64,000 nt of DNA, taken from NCBI RefSeq assembly GCF_052857255.1, contig NC_135505.1, positions 138,172,343 to 138,236,342 of the forward strand, in the 5' to 3' direction. Shown in pieces: positions 24,073 through 35,334 of the stretch (its first letter is position 1; each line of letters opens with the position of its first letter). The notes under the pieces were generated by a model that was given only the letters and a program-made list of their open reading frames with translations, was not told the origin of the DNA and ran no database searches. A program made the position numbers and the translations under genes. This stretch comes from Amblyomma americanum (lineage: Eukaryota; Arthropoda; Arachnida; Ixodida; Ixodidae).

Positions 24073-24380
24073 GTGATGAAGGCGCTAGGAAGAGATGCCA
24101 CACATCTAATTTCAGGTTAGATGCATTATTTTTGAGGATTATTACACATGAAAGAAAAAATTGGCGGTGGTTTAGCTTTGGATAAACCTGGAGTGACACG
24201 ATAGCTACAGCTGGCTGTGTGGGACTTGCTCAGTTGAATCGCAAAGTCATCTTTCGCCGCTCCGTTTCGCTGGGCGATCCTTCTTCATCTTCGTCTAACT
24301 TGACACGACGCATGCGCACAGCTGTGGCAGCTCGGTTTCGCCGACGCGCCGCGCCGCCGGCCGCAGCAGCTGCTCTGCAC

Positions 24381-24478
24381 CACGTGGCTGGTCAGGTGAC
24401 CAACCACGTGAGAACCATGTGTTCAGCCACAGCACCACGCCGCCGGCCGCTGCTCCGCATCACGTGACCAACCACGTG
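24381..24478. promoter_or_regulatory. Four CACGTG palindromes in duplicated GC-rich block
   Basis: CACGTG occurs at 24381, 24405, 24461 and 24473 within two related blocks that each begin CGCCGCCGGCCGC. CACGTG is the canonical E-box for bHLH-Zip factors such as Myc/Max and USF. Whether these are bound is unknown. The block may simply be a repeat, since it lies in the 3' region of unit 2. Confidence 0.4.
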
Positions 24479-24792
24479 ACAGCGTGGTGGCGCAGCCACG
24501 GTGTGGTAGTGCAGCCATGCTGAAGGCTCGAAATGCTACTGTAATGTAGCTATCACTACAAAAAAAAAAAAACGGGAACTGAAGGCTGCAGTTATCTTAG
24601 GTACCTATAGAACTTCCTCAACAATACAACATTTGGGAATGCAAGGTACAGACGCATAAAGTCTGGCTGCTTTGAGATATTGGAAAAAAAATGTGTTCGT
24701 CTTCAGGGAAGAGGTTATATTTGGATGTTTTTCACTCGAACAGAAATGCGTCTGAAAATGGTTGCAAGGAAGATTTCAGCACCAGAAGAGCA

Positions 24793-24798
24793 AATAAA
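24793..24798 (+). terminator. AATAAA polyadenylation signal, unit 2
   Basis: It lies about 720 bases after the stop of the terminal exon, in the same context as those of the other units (AGAGCAAATAAAC). Confidence 0.7.
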
Positions 24799-24929
24799 CT
24801 GCCTACATTTACTGGAGAAACTCGTGTCAATGTGGCTCTGGAGCAATGGTGTTACAAAATCTAGCGCTACTTTGCTGTAAATGCTCACTTGCCATCTGAT
24901 ATACTTTGAGCATAGTTTTCCTGTCATTT

Positions 24930-27840
24930 GTATGTCACCTGCATCATGGGGCCTCGTTTAATTCCAGTCCATGGTGGATGATTAGGGACCGCACCCAGAA
25001 CACCCCGAGCAGGATTTTCAAGATTCATGCTTGAAGCATAAAAGTGCGTGTTTTTCTTTTAATTGTAAGAGAATGAATGTGTGCAGAGATATCATTGGGT
25101 GTAGTGACTGAGGAAATTCTAGTTCAGTACCCATTGGGAGAGCATAAACGGTGCTTAATTATACAGAGGATTGTGTGATCAAATGTTACTGTTCTAACTT
25201 GCAAATATAATAAATCTTAGTCAAATCACTTACCGTCAGCGCTAAACTTTCAAGACTGATAACTCCCTGACCTGCCATGGTGACCCAATGGTTAATGTGC
25301 TGAGCTATGCTAAGAAGGGCAAGAAAGGAGGCAGTTGCTGGCTCTGCATCCCCCTCATTCTTCTAACTCGACCCCACCACTTTCCCCAAGAACCACGGGC
25401 AAGCTATGCTAAGCTGAGATATGCTAAGCTATGCTAAGCCTATAGACACAGATGGAACCCCCCCTTCGACGATCATGTTTTGGTGAACAAAAAACACAAA
25501 TTGCCCGTGCACTTCAAAGAACTCCAGGCAATTGAAATTAATCAAGAGCCCTCCACTAAGGCATCTCTCATAGCCAGTGATGGAGTTAGGTTTAGGATGA
25601 AAAACCTTGTATACCATACCATAATATCTCTATGATTGTCAAAAGTTTAGATTTCCTCGTTGTCATCGCTAAAGAATTCATGTGGACGCACAAAGATACA
25701 TGTTGTAATTACAATTGAAAAACAAGACTAAGCAATCCACATATCACTGGAGCCTTTTGTTATGGGCAGGTTAGTGTGAATTTGAGTAGTGTATTAAAGG
25801 CATATTTTTCATTTATCATTTGTGGTGCTTCATCATAATGAGGTTTATATTGTTCATAGCAATTAATATTCTACTAAATAATGGATGCATTATGTGCTAT
25901 CGCCACCGAATTGCCCTAATGTGCCGTACAAGGATTCCACAATAGCAGTTGTATCTCCTTCATTGATGGTTTCATTGATGAGAAATGGGTGAAATTTTGA
26001 TGTACATATCGCAGTAGGGAAGCACAATGGCATTGGCGCCACTCACACTTTAGAATAGGGCAGTAACTACTATCTGAACCTAGCATGTAAAAAGCTCCTC
26101 TGCAATGGACTGGGTGTGTTCGTAAGGTCAACTGAAGTAGTGGGGCCTCTGATGAGTATACATGAATAGCAGCACTAGCTTCTGTATCAGAAGCACTTCA
26201 CTAAGCAACATACCTCTCTTGGGCATCTCAGCAAAATCTAATATGTCCTGGAGAAAACTAACGCCCATTGATTTGTAAGGCAAGTGCTTTTAGTATGTTC
26301 CACTGTACAGGATGTCCTGTGTACATCAATTACTCAATGGTTTGGTACATTTTGTAGTTCTGTCAAGTTCGAGCATTATATGTGCATTACAAGGTTCTAT
26401 GCTGTTCCCAAAACATGTACGCATGTTTCAAGGAATGGCTAGATATGACTATTCCTGAAGTAAGTTTTCAGCACAACTCAAATGTTTGGTGAGGATATCA
26501 TATACCGCTGTGACAGTTTGAACTTTGCACCAATAACTAGATAATATGTATAGTGTTAACAATATATAGGAAGTTGGTTGTTGATTGTGCAGGGAATCAC
26601 GCAAAAATGAGTGAAAGATGCAAAACACACGAATAGCTCTTTTCAGAGCAATAAAATGAGTTGAGTGCGCACCCAGTCTCTATTACTGTTCCTTCGTGTG
26701 TTTTCGTCTTTCACCTTTTAGACAGTTTAGCGAGGTTCAAACTGCATATGACATGTATACTGTCGGGATCAAAAGTGGTGTGTCTACCACGCAAGCTTCA
26801 AGTAGACTGCAGGGTACCACCACGGCCATGCTTGGTGTAGAGGGTGAACCATACAAAGGGGTGGGGGGGTCTGTTTGTACAGCGCCCTCTACAACATAGC
26901 GCATATTTTCGAAGCGAAAACCCTCGTTCGCAGATTGCACTTTCTCAGTCGTTTGAAGCGAAAAGGAGATGCTTTATTATCTGTACGAGAGGGAAGTTGT
27001 TGAAAGGACACTGTTGAAAATTTCCACTGCATGGCTCTAGGGCACCATGGTCACAACCCCTCAGCTGCAGCGCGGGTCACTATAGCTTATCCACAGTATA
27101 AAATACTGGCTGTCTCCCCTTTTGTGTTCAGAGCAGGGGTGCAAACACAAGGAGCAGGTCGAGAGAGGTACAATGGCGCAAGCACCGTGGATGCAAGAGA
27201 ATGCACGTACCCTTTCGACAACCACACACTATTTCGAAAGCTGATGGTAACCGGTGAGGATCAGGGACACACAGATTAAGGAGCATCCCCTTCTCTCCGT
27301 TTCTAAAGAGAATACAAAGAAGTGCGACTTACTCATCTTCCCTCGCGCTAACCGTTTCTGTTAGCAGAGCAGGCAGTGAAAACGCGCTCTGTGAACAAGG
27401 ATTTTCGGTTTCGAAAAATTCCTGCAAGTCAACTTTCCTGCAATTTTGCTGTCCTGGCGCATGCGCAGGCCGTTACTGGAATAAGGAAACTTGGCACTGC
27501 GACGCAACTCTGTCGAAGCTCGAGTGGCTTGGACCGCTTTTGCTCCCGAGAGCACCCAAGACATTTATGCGATGATTAAAGCGGCGAATACACCGAAGCG
27601 GACCGCGACAATCTAGGCAAAGAGGCGCCAACTCGAGCCTGGTTTAACAATTCCACGCATCGCGCTGCCGTATTCAAAAACGCCTGCCCATTGACTAAAA
27701 CATTTCATTCGCCGGAAAGAACTTGGAACGAGGTCGTGTTAAGTGGTCGAGAGTACATAGCCCTCGACGACTTTGTCAGCCCACTCCACCACCAGAACTT
27801 GCGTTCTGTGGTCAGAGCTGTGGTCAGGCTCCCACCGCTT
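24930..27840. other. Non-coding region between units 2 and 3
   Basis: 24940-25240 resembles the post-gene flank at 37560-37830. 25400-25440 holds short repeats of GCTATGCTAAG. 25916-26130 resembles 31320-31550 and 38270-38470. No coding frame carries a motif. A tRNA-like start (GGTGACCCAATGG near 25278) hints at a decayed SINE, but no convincing B box follows. Confidence 0.5.
26611..26714. repeat. Small foldback element, GCGCTGACT-related
   Basis: Arms GTGAAAGATGCAAAACACAC (26611) and its approximate complement (26693-26714) face each other. The right part reads AATAAAATGAGTTGAGTGCG, similar to the inner right arm of the larger foldback element at 33550-34050. Confidence 0.55.
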
Positions 27841-27848
27841 GAGAGAAT

Positions 27849-28160
27849 AATAATAATAATAATAATTGGTTTTGGGGGGAAAGGAAATGGCGCAGTATCT
27901 GTCTCATATATCGTTGGACACCTGAACCGCGCCGTAAGGGAAGGGTAAAGGAGGGAGTGAAAGAAGAAAGGAAGAGAGAGGTGCCGTAGTGGAGGGCTCC
28001 GGAATAATTTCGACCACCTGGGGATCTTTAACGTGCACTGACATCGCACAGCACACGGGCGCCTTAGCGTTTTTCCTCCATAAAAACGCAGCCGCCGCGG
28101 TCGGGTTCGAACCCGGGAACTCCGGATCAGTAGTCGAGCGCCCTAACCACTGAGAAGGAG
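27849..28160 (-). mobile_element. tRNA-derived SINE (Ruka-like)
   Basis: Read on the minus strand, the head carries an A-box-like TCAGTGGTTAGGGCGCTCG and a perfect B-box-like GGTTCGAACCC region near 28105-28115. A conserved body follows (GATGTCAGTGCACGTTAAAG) and then a (ATT)n tail at 27849-27865. This is the best preserved member in the window. RNA polymerase III promoters of this kind drive SINEs. The remnant at 1857 and the truncated copies at 30243 and 55970 belong to the same family. Naming it Ruka-like rests on general resemblance to tick SINEs. Confidence 0.85.
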
Positions 28161-28301
28161 CGATAACTAGATTACCCGGTGGTGGCTCTATTTTACAATC
28201 CCACAGCATGTGATCGTAGCTGGCTCGCCTGCCCCAAGAAGGACCGCCCTCCAAGAATCGTATTTCGCGCGTAAGAGACAACATAAGGGCCATTTTTTTT
28301 A

Positions 28302-28455
28302 CCTACACTGGCTACACTAGTGTAGCATGGTTTCATTTTTTTTTTTGCCAGTGTAGCAAAAGTGTAGCTAAGCCCCACCCACACGGACGCATTTCTTTTA
28401 CGAGTAGTGTAGAACGAAACTACACTTTCTGCACCGCTTTATTTGTAGGTGTAGG
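28302..28455. repeat. Cluster of GTGTAG/CTACAC motifs
   Basis: About eight occurrences of GTGTAG or its complement lie within roughly 150 bases, some arranged as inverted pairs such as GCTACACTAGTGTAGC. This is local structure of unknown meaning, perhaps the end of an inverted-repeat element. Confidence 0.65.
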
Positions 28456-28459
28456 CTAG

Positions 28460-29169
28460 CAGACGAAAAAATAAGGGGCGCGTTTCAAACGCACAACGCC
28501 ATTTTCTGATGGTAAATGCCGCCAGCGGTTGCAGCTGCCTCCAAGTCCGTGAAGTTCGTGCGCAAGGACGACGGTAGCGTTGTGGCGGTGCACCCATGCG
28601 TCTAAGGCAGTGGCAACCTTACCTTCGACAAGATGAAATCGCTTGCACGACTGAAAGTGCATATTTTAGTCTGCTGAACGCTACTTCGCGTTTAGGTATA
28701 CGCCGCGTACGTTCGGTTGGTATCAGCGCTGGGCGACTCGCGTGAAAAATATAAGTATATTTTCATATATCGTAATCTACTTATCTATGTATGTTAGTGC
28801 CAAGCTTCCTAAGCTTACAGTATCATCTTTCACGTCTGTGTATTAATACGGCGGCGTCTCAAAGCGGTCGGTCAGCCCGCTGGCGAGCCGAGAAACGGCC
28901 ATCGAAAGTCGCACCACATGCCGCGGAACGCCGGTTTCAATTTCAACGCGGCGCATAACGCTGTTCCCCTAGTGCCCTAGTCACGACAGAAGCATGGATG
29001 CTTTCTCTTTCGCGCGAGGAACTCGTCATCTACCCGTCACTCTGCAGTATATATTTTGCAGTATGTATTTCTCATTTCATCTTATAGTATATTACGACGA
29101 CCCAAATATTCAGAGCTTGTCGTCTGCTCCCAAGGACGGCGGCGATCGGTATCACGCTATTCGGAAGTT
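28460..29169. other. Non-coding flank left of copy A
   Basis: It has moderate GC content, no family motif in any frame, and no counterpart to the left of copy B. It is therefore outside the recent duplication. Confidence 0.5.
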
Positions 29170-29287
29170 CGCGAGGCAATCCAATATGGCTCCCGGAGAG
29201 ATTATCAGTGCGGCCGCATAGCGGGTCTAGTCCATAAGCGCAGCGTACGGCCGGTCTCTTTGTTGTGCTCTTCGCTCGCTAGCAACC

Positions 29288-29520
29288 ATGCCACCTTCTT
29301 TACTCGGCCATTGTGTCTAGGAGACATAATGAAACATATTGGACAAGATTGCTTGATTGAAGGCGAAGAAGTCCTCAACGCCGGCCACCTGATCTGCTAT
29401 GGCCTGAAGGATTGCTCCCCTGCGTCTGCGACAGTGCAAGGCCTCTGCTTGCAAACATCGCACGTGAAGCAGAAGCCGCACGAAGTGAAGTGCGTTTATG
29501 GAATTGATGCCTCGTTGCAG
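29288..29520 (+). pseudogene. SWIM-family-like first exon, frameshifted (copy A)
   Basis: This is the counterpart of 54940-55188. One base is missing about 15 bases after the ATG at 29288, sending that frame into a stop, and a further 17 or so bases present in copy B near 55003-55020 are missing here. A second in-frame ATG at 29329 still reads into the conserved part (NAGHLICYGLKD ... CLQTSHVKQKPHEVKC) and on to a good donor, CAG|GTATGTGAG at 29521. The exon may therefore be N-terminally broken or start later. No SWIM zinc-binding exon follows. Confidence 0.65.
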
Positions 29521-30242
29521 GTATGTGAGTCTACATTTTGCATACAAATTGTAGTATGGTGCGACGCGAATGAAAAAAAACGGCACCAGCGCCCTAGCGT
29601 CGGTGCGGCCTTTCAGTGGCCGAAAATTCTTCGGCTGCAATAAATGTCAAACATCGTGGCAGGCGTTGATTTCGTAATCATGGGTAATGATATCGAGACA
29701 TGATGTATTATTATGTTCAGTAATACGTTTTCGCCTTTCCAAAGCAGACAACCAGGCTGACTACTGTGGCCGTCGCTGCGACCGCACCGACGCTGCGACA
29801 GTGCGACCAGCTTGTTGAAAGTCTGTCGCAGTGGCCCTGCGACGAGAACGACACGCATTTCTGTCGCACAGCGGCATAAATCGCACTGCGCTGCGGCAAC
29901 AATCGCATCATGTGAAACGGCCCTGCGATAACTGAGGCCAGCAGCACCCCGCCGAGCAAGGCTGCTCTTGCAGGTTACCTGCTGCAGTGCCTGTCGCGTC
30001 TGTTTCCATTGCTTTGTGTGTCGTATTTATTTCCGCTAAAATGCTTTACGGCCTGACTGCTCTTGACCAACCAGCCCAGCGACAACTTGTGTTGAACTTG
30101 CTGTCGCAGTTCGTACCTGTAGCGACTAGTGCCCGCACTAAAAATCGGGAGCGGCCGTCGAGCCGTACCCGCCACGGTGACTGCGCTGTATGTGCTGTGC
30201 AGTGTCAGTGCGCATGAAAGCAGCTCTTTCTTTCTCTCTCTT

Positions 30243-30600
30243 TTATTCCCCTTCCTCACGGGGCTGTGTTTGAGGTGTCCACCGAAAGTGAGACAGTTAC
30301 TGCGCCTTTCCTTTTCTCAAAACTGATTTATTATCGAAACGCGGTCGATCCTGACCATGGCGGCCGCGTTTTGATGGAGGCGAAACACAAAATGCGCCCA
30401 TGTGCTGTGGGATGTCAAGTGCACGTTCAAGATCCCCAGGTGGTCGAAATTATTCCGGATCCCTCCACTACGGCACCTTCTTTCAATCTCCCTTATCCCT
30501 TCTCTTACAGCGCCCCCGTTCAGGTGTCCCCTGAGACCTGAGACAGATACTGCGCCATTTCCTTTCCCCAAAAACCAATTTTCATTTATTAATATTGCAA
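30243..30600 (+). mobile_element. Two truncated Ruka-like SINE copies in tandem
   Basis: Two 3' halves lie in the + orientation. The first ends near 30335 (GAGACAGTTACTGCGCC). The second spans about 30345-30600, with CAAGATCCCCAGGTGGTCG matching the complement of 28005-28025 and an end at CCAATTTTCATTTATTAAT. Neither keeps an intact tRNA head. Confidence 0.75.
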
Positions 30601-30689
30601 GACTGCTTATGCTACAGCACCTGGAGCTTGCTAGAACTTTTTCTCACTTGAAGGATGTTTATGTTAGGATACAAATTAAAAAAAAAAAA

Positions 30690-30976
30690 CGGGCCAGTAA
30701 TTGACACGGGGCCAAAGTCAGTGGCGTCCTATATCTCCGTTTGCCACTTGCAACAGTCATGATATCAGCTTTTTAATGTCTGACTATATTACACAAGCCA
30801 AGCATCAAAATTCTAGAGCTTATAATTTTTTTCTTGTAGTAGCTTCTTATTTAGTTAGAAGTTTCCACAATTGTCAACAGACTACTTTTTAGTCTTGAAG
30901 GAATAATGTTTGGGGGGGGGGGTCCTGAATGTGGGCGGAGCTTCACTGCAGACCTAAGTTGTATCTGACTATAGCC
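30690..30976 (+). mobile_element. MITE related to 8616-8922 (copy A)
   Basis: It matches the complement of the 8616 element through AGCTTTTTAATG, CTAGAGCTTATAATTTTTTT and GGGCGGAGCTTCACTG, ending at TATCTGACTATAG. A G-run near 30912 differs in length from copy B. Confidence 0.75.
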
Positions 30977-30979
30977 GTT

Positions 30980-33380
30980 TAGTGCCCATTCTCTTTTTGG
31001 AAAGCGATCTTCTTCGCTAGTCATTTGTAACTGCATTCGCTGTGGCTCAACACTTCGGTTTTAGTTTTTATGCAAGTGTGGTCCACAGCTTCAACTACAC
31101 ACCATCAAAAGCAGCAGTAGCAAGCAAACGGGTGTGTTCACTCTTATCAAGGGGTAATTTTCGTTCATTTTCTGATCATGCTGTTTGATTTAGTTTGCGT
31201 CAGAGGACAGCATATGGCATATGTTTGCGACCTGCCAAAACTTTGTTCTGCAGATCATGCTTGTCAAAAACTGTGTGGAGCTATAAGAATGTACTGACAT
31301 TTATTGTGTGCATGATGTGCATGTCAGAGCATCGGCACCAGTGACATCGGGCGGAGGATAAGGCAGTAATTCCTCTCCGAACCAGGCACGTCACAGGCAC
31401 CTCTACAGTGGCATGGTTTAAAAGGCTGCTGGAAGTGAAGCCACTGAGCACCCATAGGTGTCACTGTCACTGAGGGAGGAGCGCCCCTGATGTGTTTGTA
31501 AGTGGCTGCAGTGGCTTCCATATCAAAAGCTCTCCTCTTTTCGCCAATGTTCATAGCCTTAATGGTACCTGAACTATTTTACATTTTTTGTGTTTCTCAT
31601 GCACGCACTGCATGAAGGCATCTGCATACTGGTAAGATTGTGCATGAGGTGGAGCATTACACGGCAATCAATAGTAGTACTTGCATGTATGTATGTAGAG
31701 CTCAGACTTATGCCACAGTACTTGTAAATTTTGTGAGTCAGTGAGCTCTGTCAGCCTTTCTTATATATTGGTGATTGGAAGACATTGATGCATTCCCAGC
31801 ATCCCATTCAAAATGAACGTGTACCTGTGCTGCCCATGGAAAAGCTCGGGACAGAAAATCACCTGTGGCAACTGTTCGTCTAAAACTGATTAGTACTTGC
31901 AGGAATTAAGGCACTTTTTGTATGATGCATTGTTTATTTACTACCAAATGAGCTATGTTTGGGGATTATTTGAAGCAAAAGCTAAGTAAGAAATTAATAA
32001 AGTAGTGTGGCTTGGTTGTTCACTTTGTTTCCCTTGGTACTTTGTCACTAAGCAAGGTTAAAATGAACATTTCAAGTGACTGTGTCCTAGGTAAGAAGTT
32101 TTGTAATTGGCTAAGCAAACATTTTTCAAATTATACACCATGTGCTCTTTGCAACTCGCCTAATTGCAGTTAATTGTGATATTTCAGACAACCACTTCAG
32201 CCTCATTGTGACAGCTCCAGCATCTCTCCACTGGGACCACGGCTGCTTGTGCAGGCTGCCGACTAGAGTCTTTTCAGCCCAGTCTATTATTTCTGTTGTT
32301 TTTATCTATGTTCACATGTTTTACAGCAATTGCCAGTTTCTCTAACTGTGCTGCAGCAGTTTGTGTTATGAAAGATGACCCGGAGGAGTTCACATTTTAA
32401 TTCAGTTTAGCGTGCAGAAGCTCCTATGCTAAGCAACATCTTCAAGCCACCATGGTTGTAAGGTTCCTTGTTATTTGTATCTGGAAATGACCAGTCTTGC
32501 AAAAGCTTGCCTTGGCTGCTTCTTTTGCCTTGACTGCATTGTCTTAATTTTTCACATGCAAAGCTTGAACTGCAGTATACAAGTGTGTCATTCTTTTTTC
32601 GTGAGTTGTTATGAACAACATTATACGTTGTTTCATTTGCATTACTGTGGCAACCTATATTTTTACCCGTGTTGTTATATTTCTGTGGCATTTATGCAGT
32701 GCTCTATTCCTGTGATAGTTTATAAAATTGTGCATTTTGTCCTTGCCTGTTTCTTTGATCAGTTTAGTGTGCAGTCCTAGTGCCTATTCACATTGCCTAT
32801 GCGTATTCTATGCAACATCCCTGTTGACTCTATGTCTCTGTTTATACTAACATCCTAGAAGACTAATCATTCCATGAATATGTGAAAGATTCTCAGCCCG
32901 TGTTCTGCATTTTCGGAACTAAACGAAAAGAAGAAAGCACTCATCGACACACATGAAATAGACAATAAAAGTTAACCTGTGGCTGTTCTTAAACACGCCT
33001 GTTAATACACTCATAATAGTACTCGCAAAACACTTTATACATATCCATGTTCCCACATTTGAAGCCATTACTTTCTTCTTTTTTGAATGTAGATTTGAGA
33101 AAATGTTTGGAGACAGAATGTATTATTTAATATTTATATTTGCACATATTTCAATTATTTGTGGTGAGCAAGATTATAAGGAAGCTTTTGTGACCTAGTG
33201 TTATTTTACTTGAAGCAGCAAATTACAGGGACGCCCAGAATGTGCGTTATTGCATAGCTTCGACTGAATAAAATGTGAGTGGCTATACTTTGCACAACTT
33301 CCACATGGGTGTATTAGGGCAGATCTGCAGGGGTGCAAAACTGATGGTGGATATTCAAGCACTGCAGTGCAGCTAATGCT
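30980..33380 (+). other. Duplicon block of unit 3, copy A
   Basis: This is the non-coding part of the zinc-finger unit: 31320-31550, the TGATATTTCAG block ending 32187, and 32540-33130, each with older paralogues elsewhere in the window. It matches copy B at 56660-59094 closely. No preserved frame is seen. Confidence 0.55.
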
Positions 33381-33520
33381 CATAGGCGTGTGCAGAGGGG
33401 GGGCAAAGGGGGCTGCGGCTCCCTTAATTGGCATTAGGGAGGCATGAGACGCAGAAGATGTGAACAAGCACTACCATGAGCATGGCCCTCCCCTTATGGA
33501 GAGAACTGTGCACGCCTATG
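33381..33520. mobile_element. Short MITE with CATAGGCGTG termini (copy A)
   Basis: CATAGGCGTGTGCAGAG at the left mirrors CATAGGCGTGCACAGTT read inward from the right. The centre is rich in G and in GGCTGCGGCTCCC. The same element is at 59095-59235. Confidence 0.75.
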
Positions 33521-33523
33521 GTT

Positions 33524-34049
33524 TACCAGGGTGTTGTTGCGGGCTAGTTGCTGAAAAGGGAACAGCGCGAACACAGGACGAAGAGAGGAACGTACGACAC
33601 AGGCGCTGACTTACAACTGATGTTGATTCGAAAGGTGCAGTCCATCCATCAACCTGATGTCTAAGGAGACTGCCTATCTAGACAAGTGATTTTACCTCGC
33701 TTTTTAAGTTTTAAACTATTTTTCACCAAGTGTTAGCCACGTTCCCGTTTTTTTACCTTACCGCATGCCCATCTTCCATCCTTCACCTGCATCTTGTTGT
33801 TTGCTTTCTCTCATGTCACCCTTCCCACAGGCATCGTTTCTTGTTAAAACTTTTGTAACTTTTATAGCTTTTAAGATTTTATCGCTTTCATCCGGCCCTC
33901 TACACTGCCCATGAATGTTGACTCAGCTGACAGCTTGCCGCGAGACTATTTATATGTATGTGCACCTTTCGAATAAACATCAGTTGTAAGTCTGTGCCTG
34001 TGTTGTACGTTCCTCTCTTCGTACTGTGTTCGCGCTGTTCCGTTTTCAG
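33524..34049. mobile_element. Long foldback element with GCGCTGACT arms (copy A)
   Basis: Arms of about 90 bp, from GCTGAAAAGGGAACAGCG at 33550 and its complement ending at 34050, are nearly matched and include GGCGCTGACTTACAACTGATG. The non-paired core is about 320 bp. CCTATGGTT at 33515-33523 and 34050-34058 is a candidate 9-bp target duplication, although the left copy overlaps the end of the neighbouring MITE. It has no coding capacity. Confidence 0.8.
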
Positions 34050-34173
34050 CCTATGGTTATGCTAGTAAGTTCTGAACTCAGGCTCTAATGGGCTGCATAA
34101 AAGCTTATGTGGTTTTTGGAACCTTGTGCAAAACTATGCTTTGCCCTTTGTCCTCTATCCCATTTCTCCGCAG

Positions 34174-34333
34174 AGGTGGACAGTGATGTGCCGACCCCAC
34201 CCTTGTGCTGCCAGACGTGCAACGGTGCGTTCGCCACACAAACCCTCCTGGACGAGCACCAGCAGCGCGAGCATACCCTGGGACCGCAGGGAAAGTACTG
34301 CTGCACCTACTGCCCGTACTCCAGCGACAGCAA
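34174..34333 (+). CDS. C2H2 zinc-finger exon 1 (unit 3, copy A)
   Basis: The acceptor CTCCGCAG ends at 34173, the exon is 160 bp, and the donor is AA|GTAAGTGAG. It encodes EVDSDVPTPP, a first finger (CQTCNGAF...H-x4-H) and the cysteine half of finger 2 (CTYCPYSSDS). Joining to the exon at 36579 in the same phase gives Lys-Thr-His and yields C-x2-C-x12-H-x3-H, a canonical finger. That is the main support for this gene model. By eye the exon is identical in sequence to 59889-60048. The preceding exon, with the start codon, is not identifiable. Confidence 0.88.
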
Positions 34334-34930
34334 GTAAGTGAGGGGTTTACTTCTCGCCACGTTTACTTGTTTCTGAGTCATTAATCTCCCCACCTCCCCA
34401 GTTAAGTAGGTTTTTTCTGAATTTTCACTCTTCTTGGTGGCGGCGTTGTTGTTACAAGGCTGTTGCGACATAATGATCTTTTTGCAACATAATGATGCAG
34501 TTCCCATTTTCCTTCTTTAAATTGAGCCTCTCAGAGTGACGTCTCAGTGCAGCCCATAGAATTTTGGTTTCTCTCAATCCTTACCTGCTGTGACCTCCTG
34601 TTTTGGGCACTCGCTGCACGTTTCACACCCCACTAATGGTACGACATAGTTGCTAATAGCAGCTGTCATTAAAAGTACTGTAAACAGGTTATCTTTCATG
34701 AGTGCAATATTTGGTGAATTCAGCTAAAGTTGAAATTTTGGAATATTTCACGCAAGCTAGATTTCTCTCGGAAGGTGTGCTACGTTTCGGACACTGTAAA
34801 CACACAAGCATGGCTCGGCGCTAAGTCGTCCTCCCCTCTCGCAGTTGTGACCATGGCAGGAGCTCTACATTAGATGAAGAGAAAGGACACCAGGTCGATG
34901 TCCTAGCTGAAATATACATTTGTTTGGTCA

Positions 34931-35100
34931 CTGCAGCGGTGGCCTGATGGCCTGAGCATCCACAGTGCATGTGGGAGATATGGGTTTCGATCCCCAGTGA
35001 CGTTAGGTACCTGTAAAAGCTTTCTCCTGGCCAGTGCTTGGCTGCACAGCCTGGGCAGCCAAAGGGTGCTCTTGCGTCATAAAAATCCATCATCATCATC
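34931..35100 (+). mobile_element. Second tRNA-derived SINE family, with 13-bp target duplication (copy A)
   Basis: The element is 170 bp: an A-box-like TGGCCTGATGGCCTGAG near 34940, a B-box-like GGTTTCGATCCCC near 34983, a body with GGTACCTGTAAAAGC, and an (ATC)n tail. ATTTGTTTGGTCA flanks it exactly at 34918-34930 and 35101-35113. It sits inside the zinc-finger intron. It differs from the Ruka-like family. Confidence 0.9.
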
Positions 35101-35334
35101 ATTTGTTTGGTCAGGTTGCCACCTGTAGACGTTGCCGCTAAACAAAATACAACAACGAGGATATGCCAGAGGGGCTCCATTGTTCTTTTGATTACCTGAT
35201 GGCTGCATCTATCAGACACAGTGGGAATCTGCACCCGATGAAGCCGGTGAAGTGCTATAGTCAGCTCTCCTCTCTGTATTGCTGTGTGGTTCGCACACTT
35301 GAATTGTTCCTTTAACGAGTAACAAATGGATATA

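Noticed and set aside
25271..25450. A third tRNA-derived SINE
   Set aside because: An A-box-like stretch is present but no acceptable B box or target duplication could be found.
28080..28160. Possible tRNA gene (A and B boxes)
   Set aside because: The A and B boxes are followed by the SINE body and an ATT tail, and no complete cloverleaf with anticodon arm was found; it is a SINE head.
29613..29959. Minus-strand frames repeated at 55304 and 55408
   Set aside because: They overlap intron or flank of the SWIM-like exon, share sequence only through the duplication, and contain no motif.
32142..32345. 67-codon frame repeated at 57840
   Set aside because: It is shared only because both copies lie in the recent duplication; older paralogues at 7474, 9206 and 18463 do not keep the frame.
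34940..35000. Possible tRNA gene on the + strand
   Set aside because: The same boxes lie inside a 170-bp element with a 13-bp target duplication and an ATC tail, so it is a SINE.
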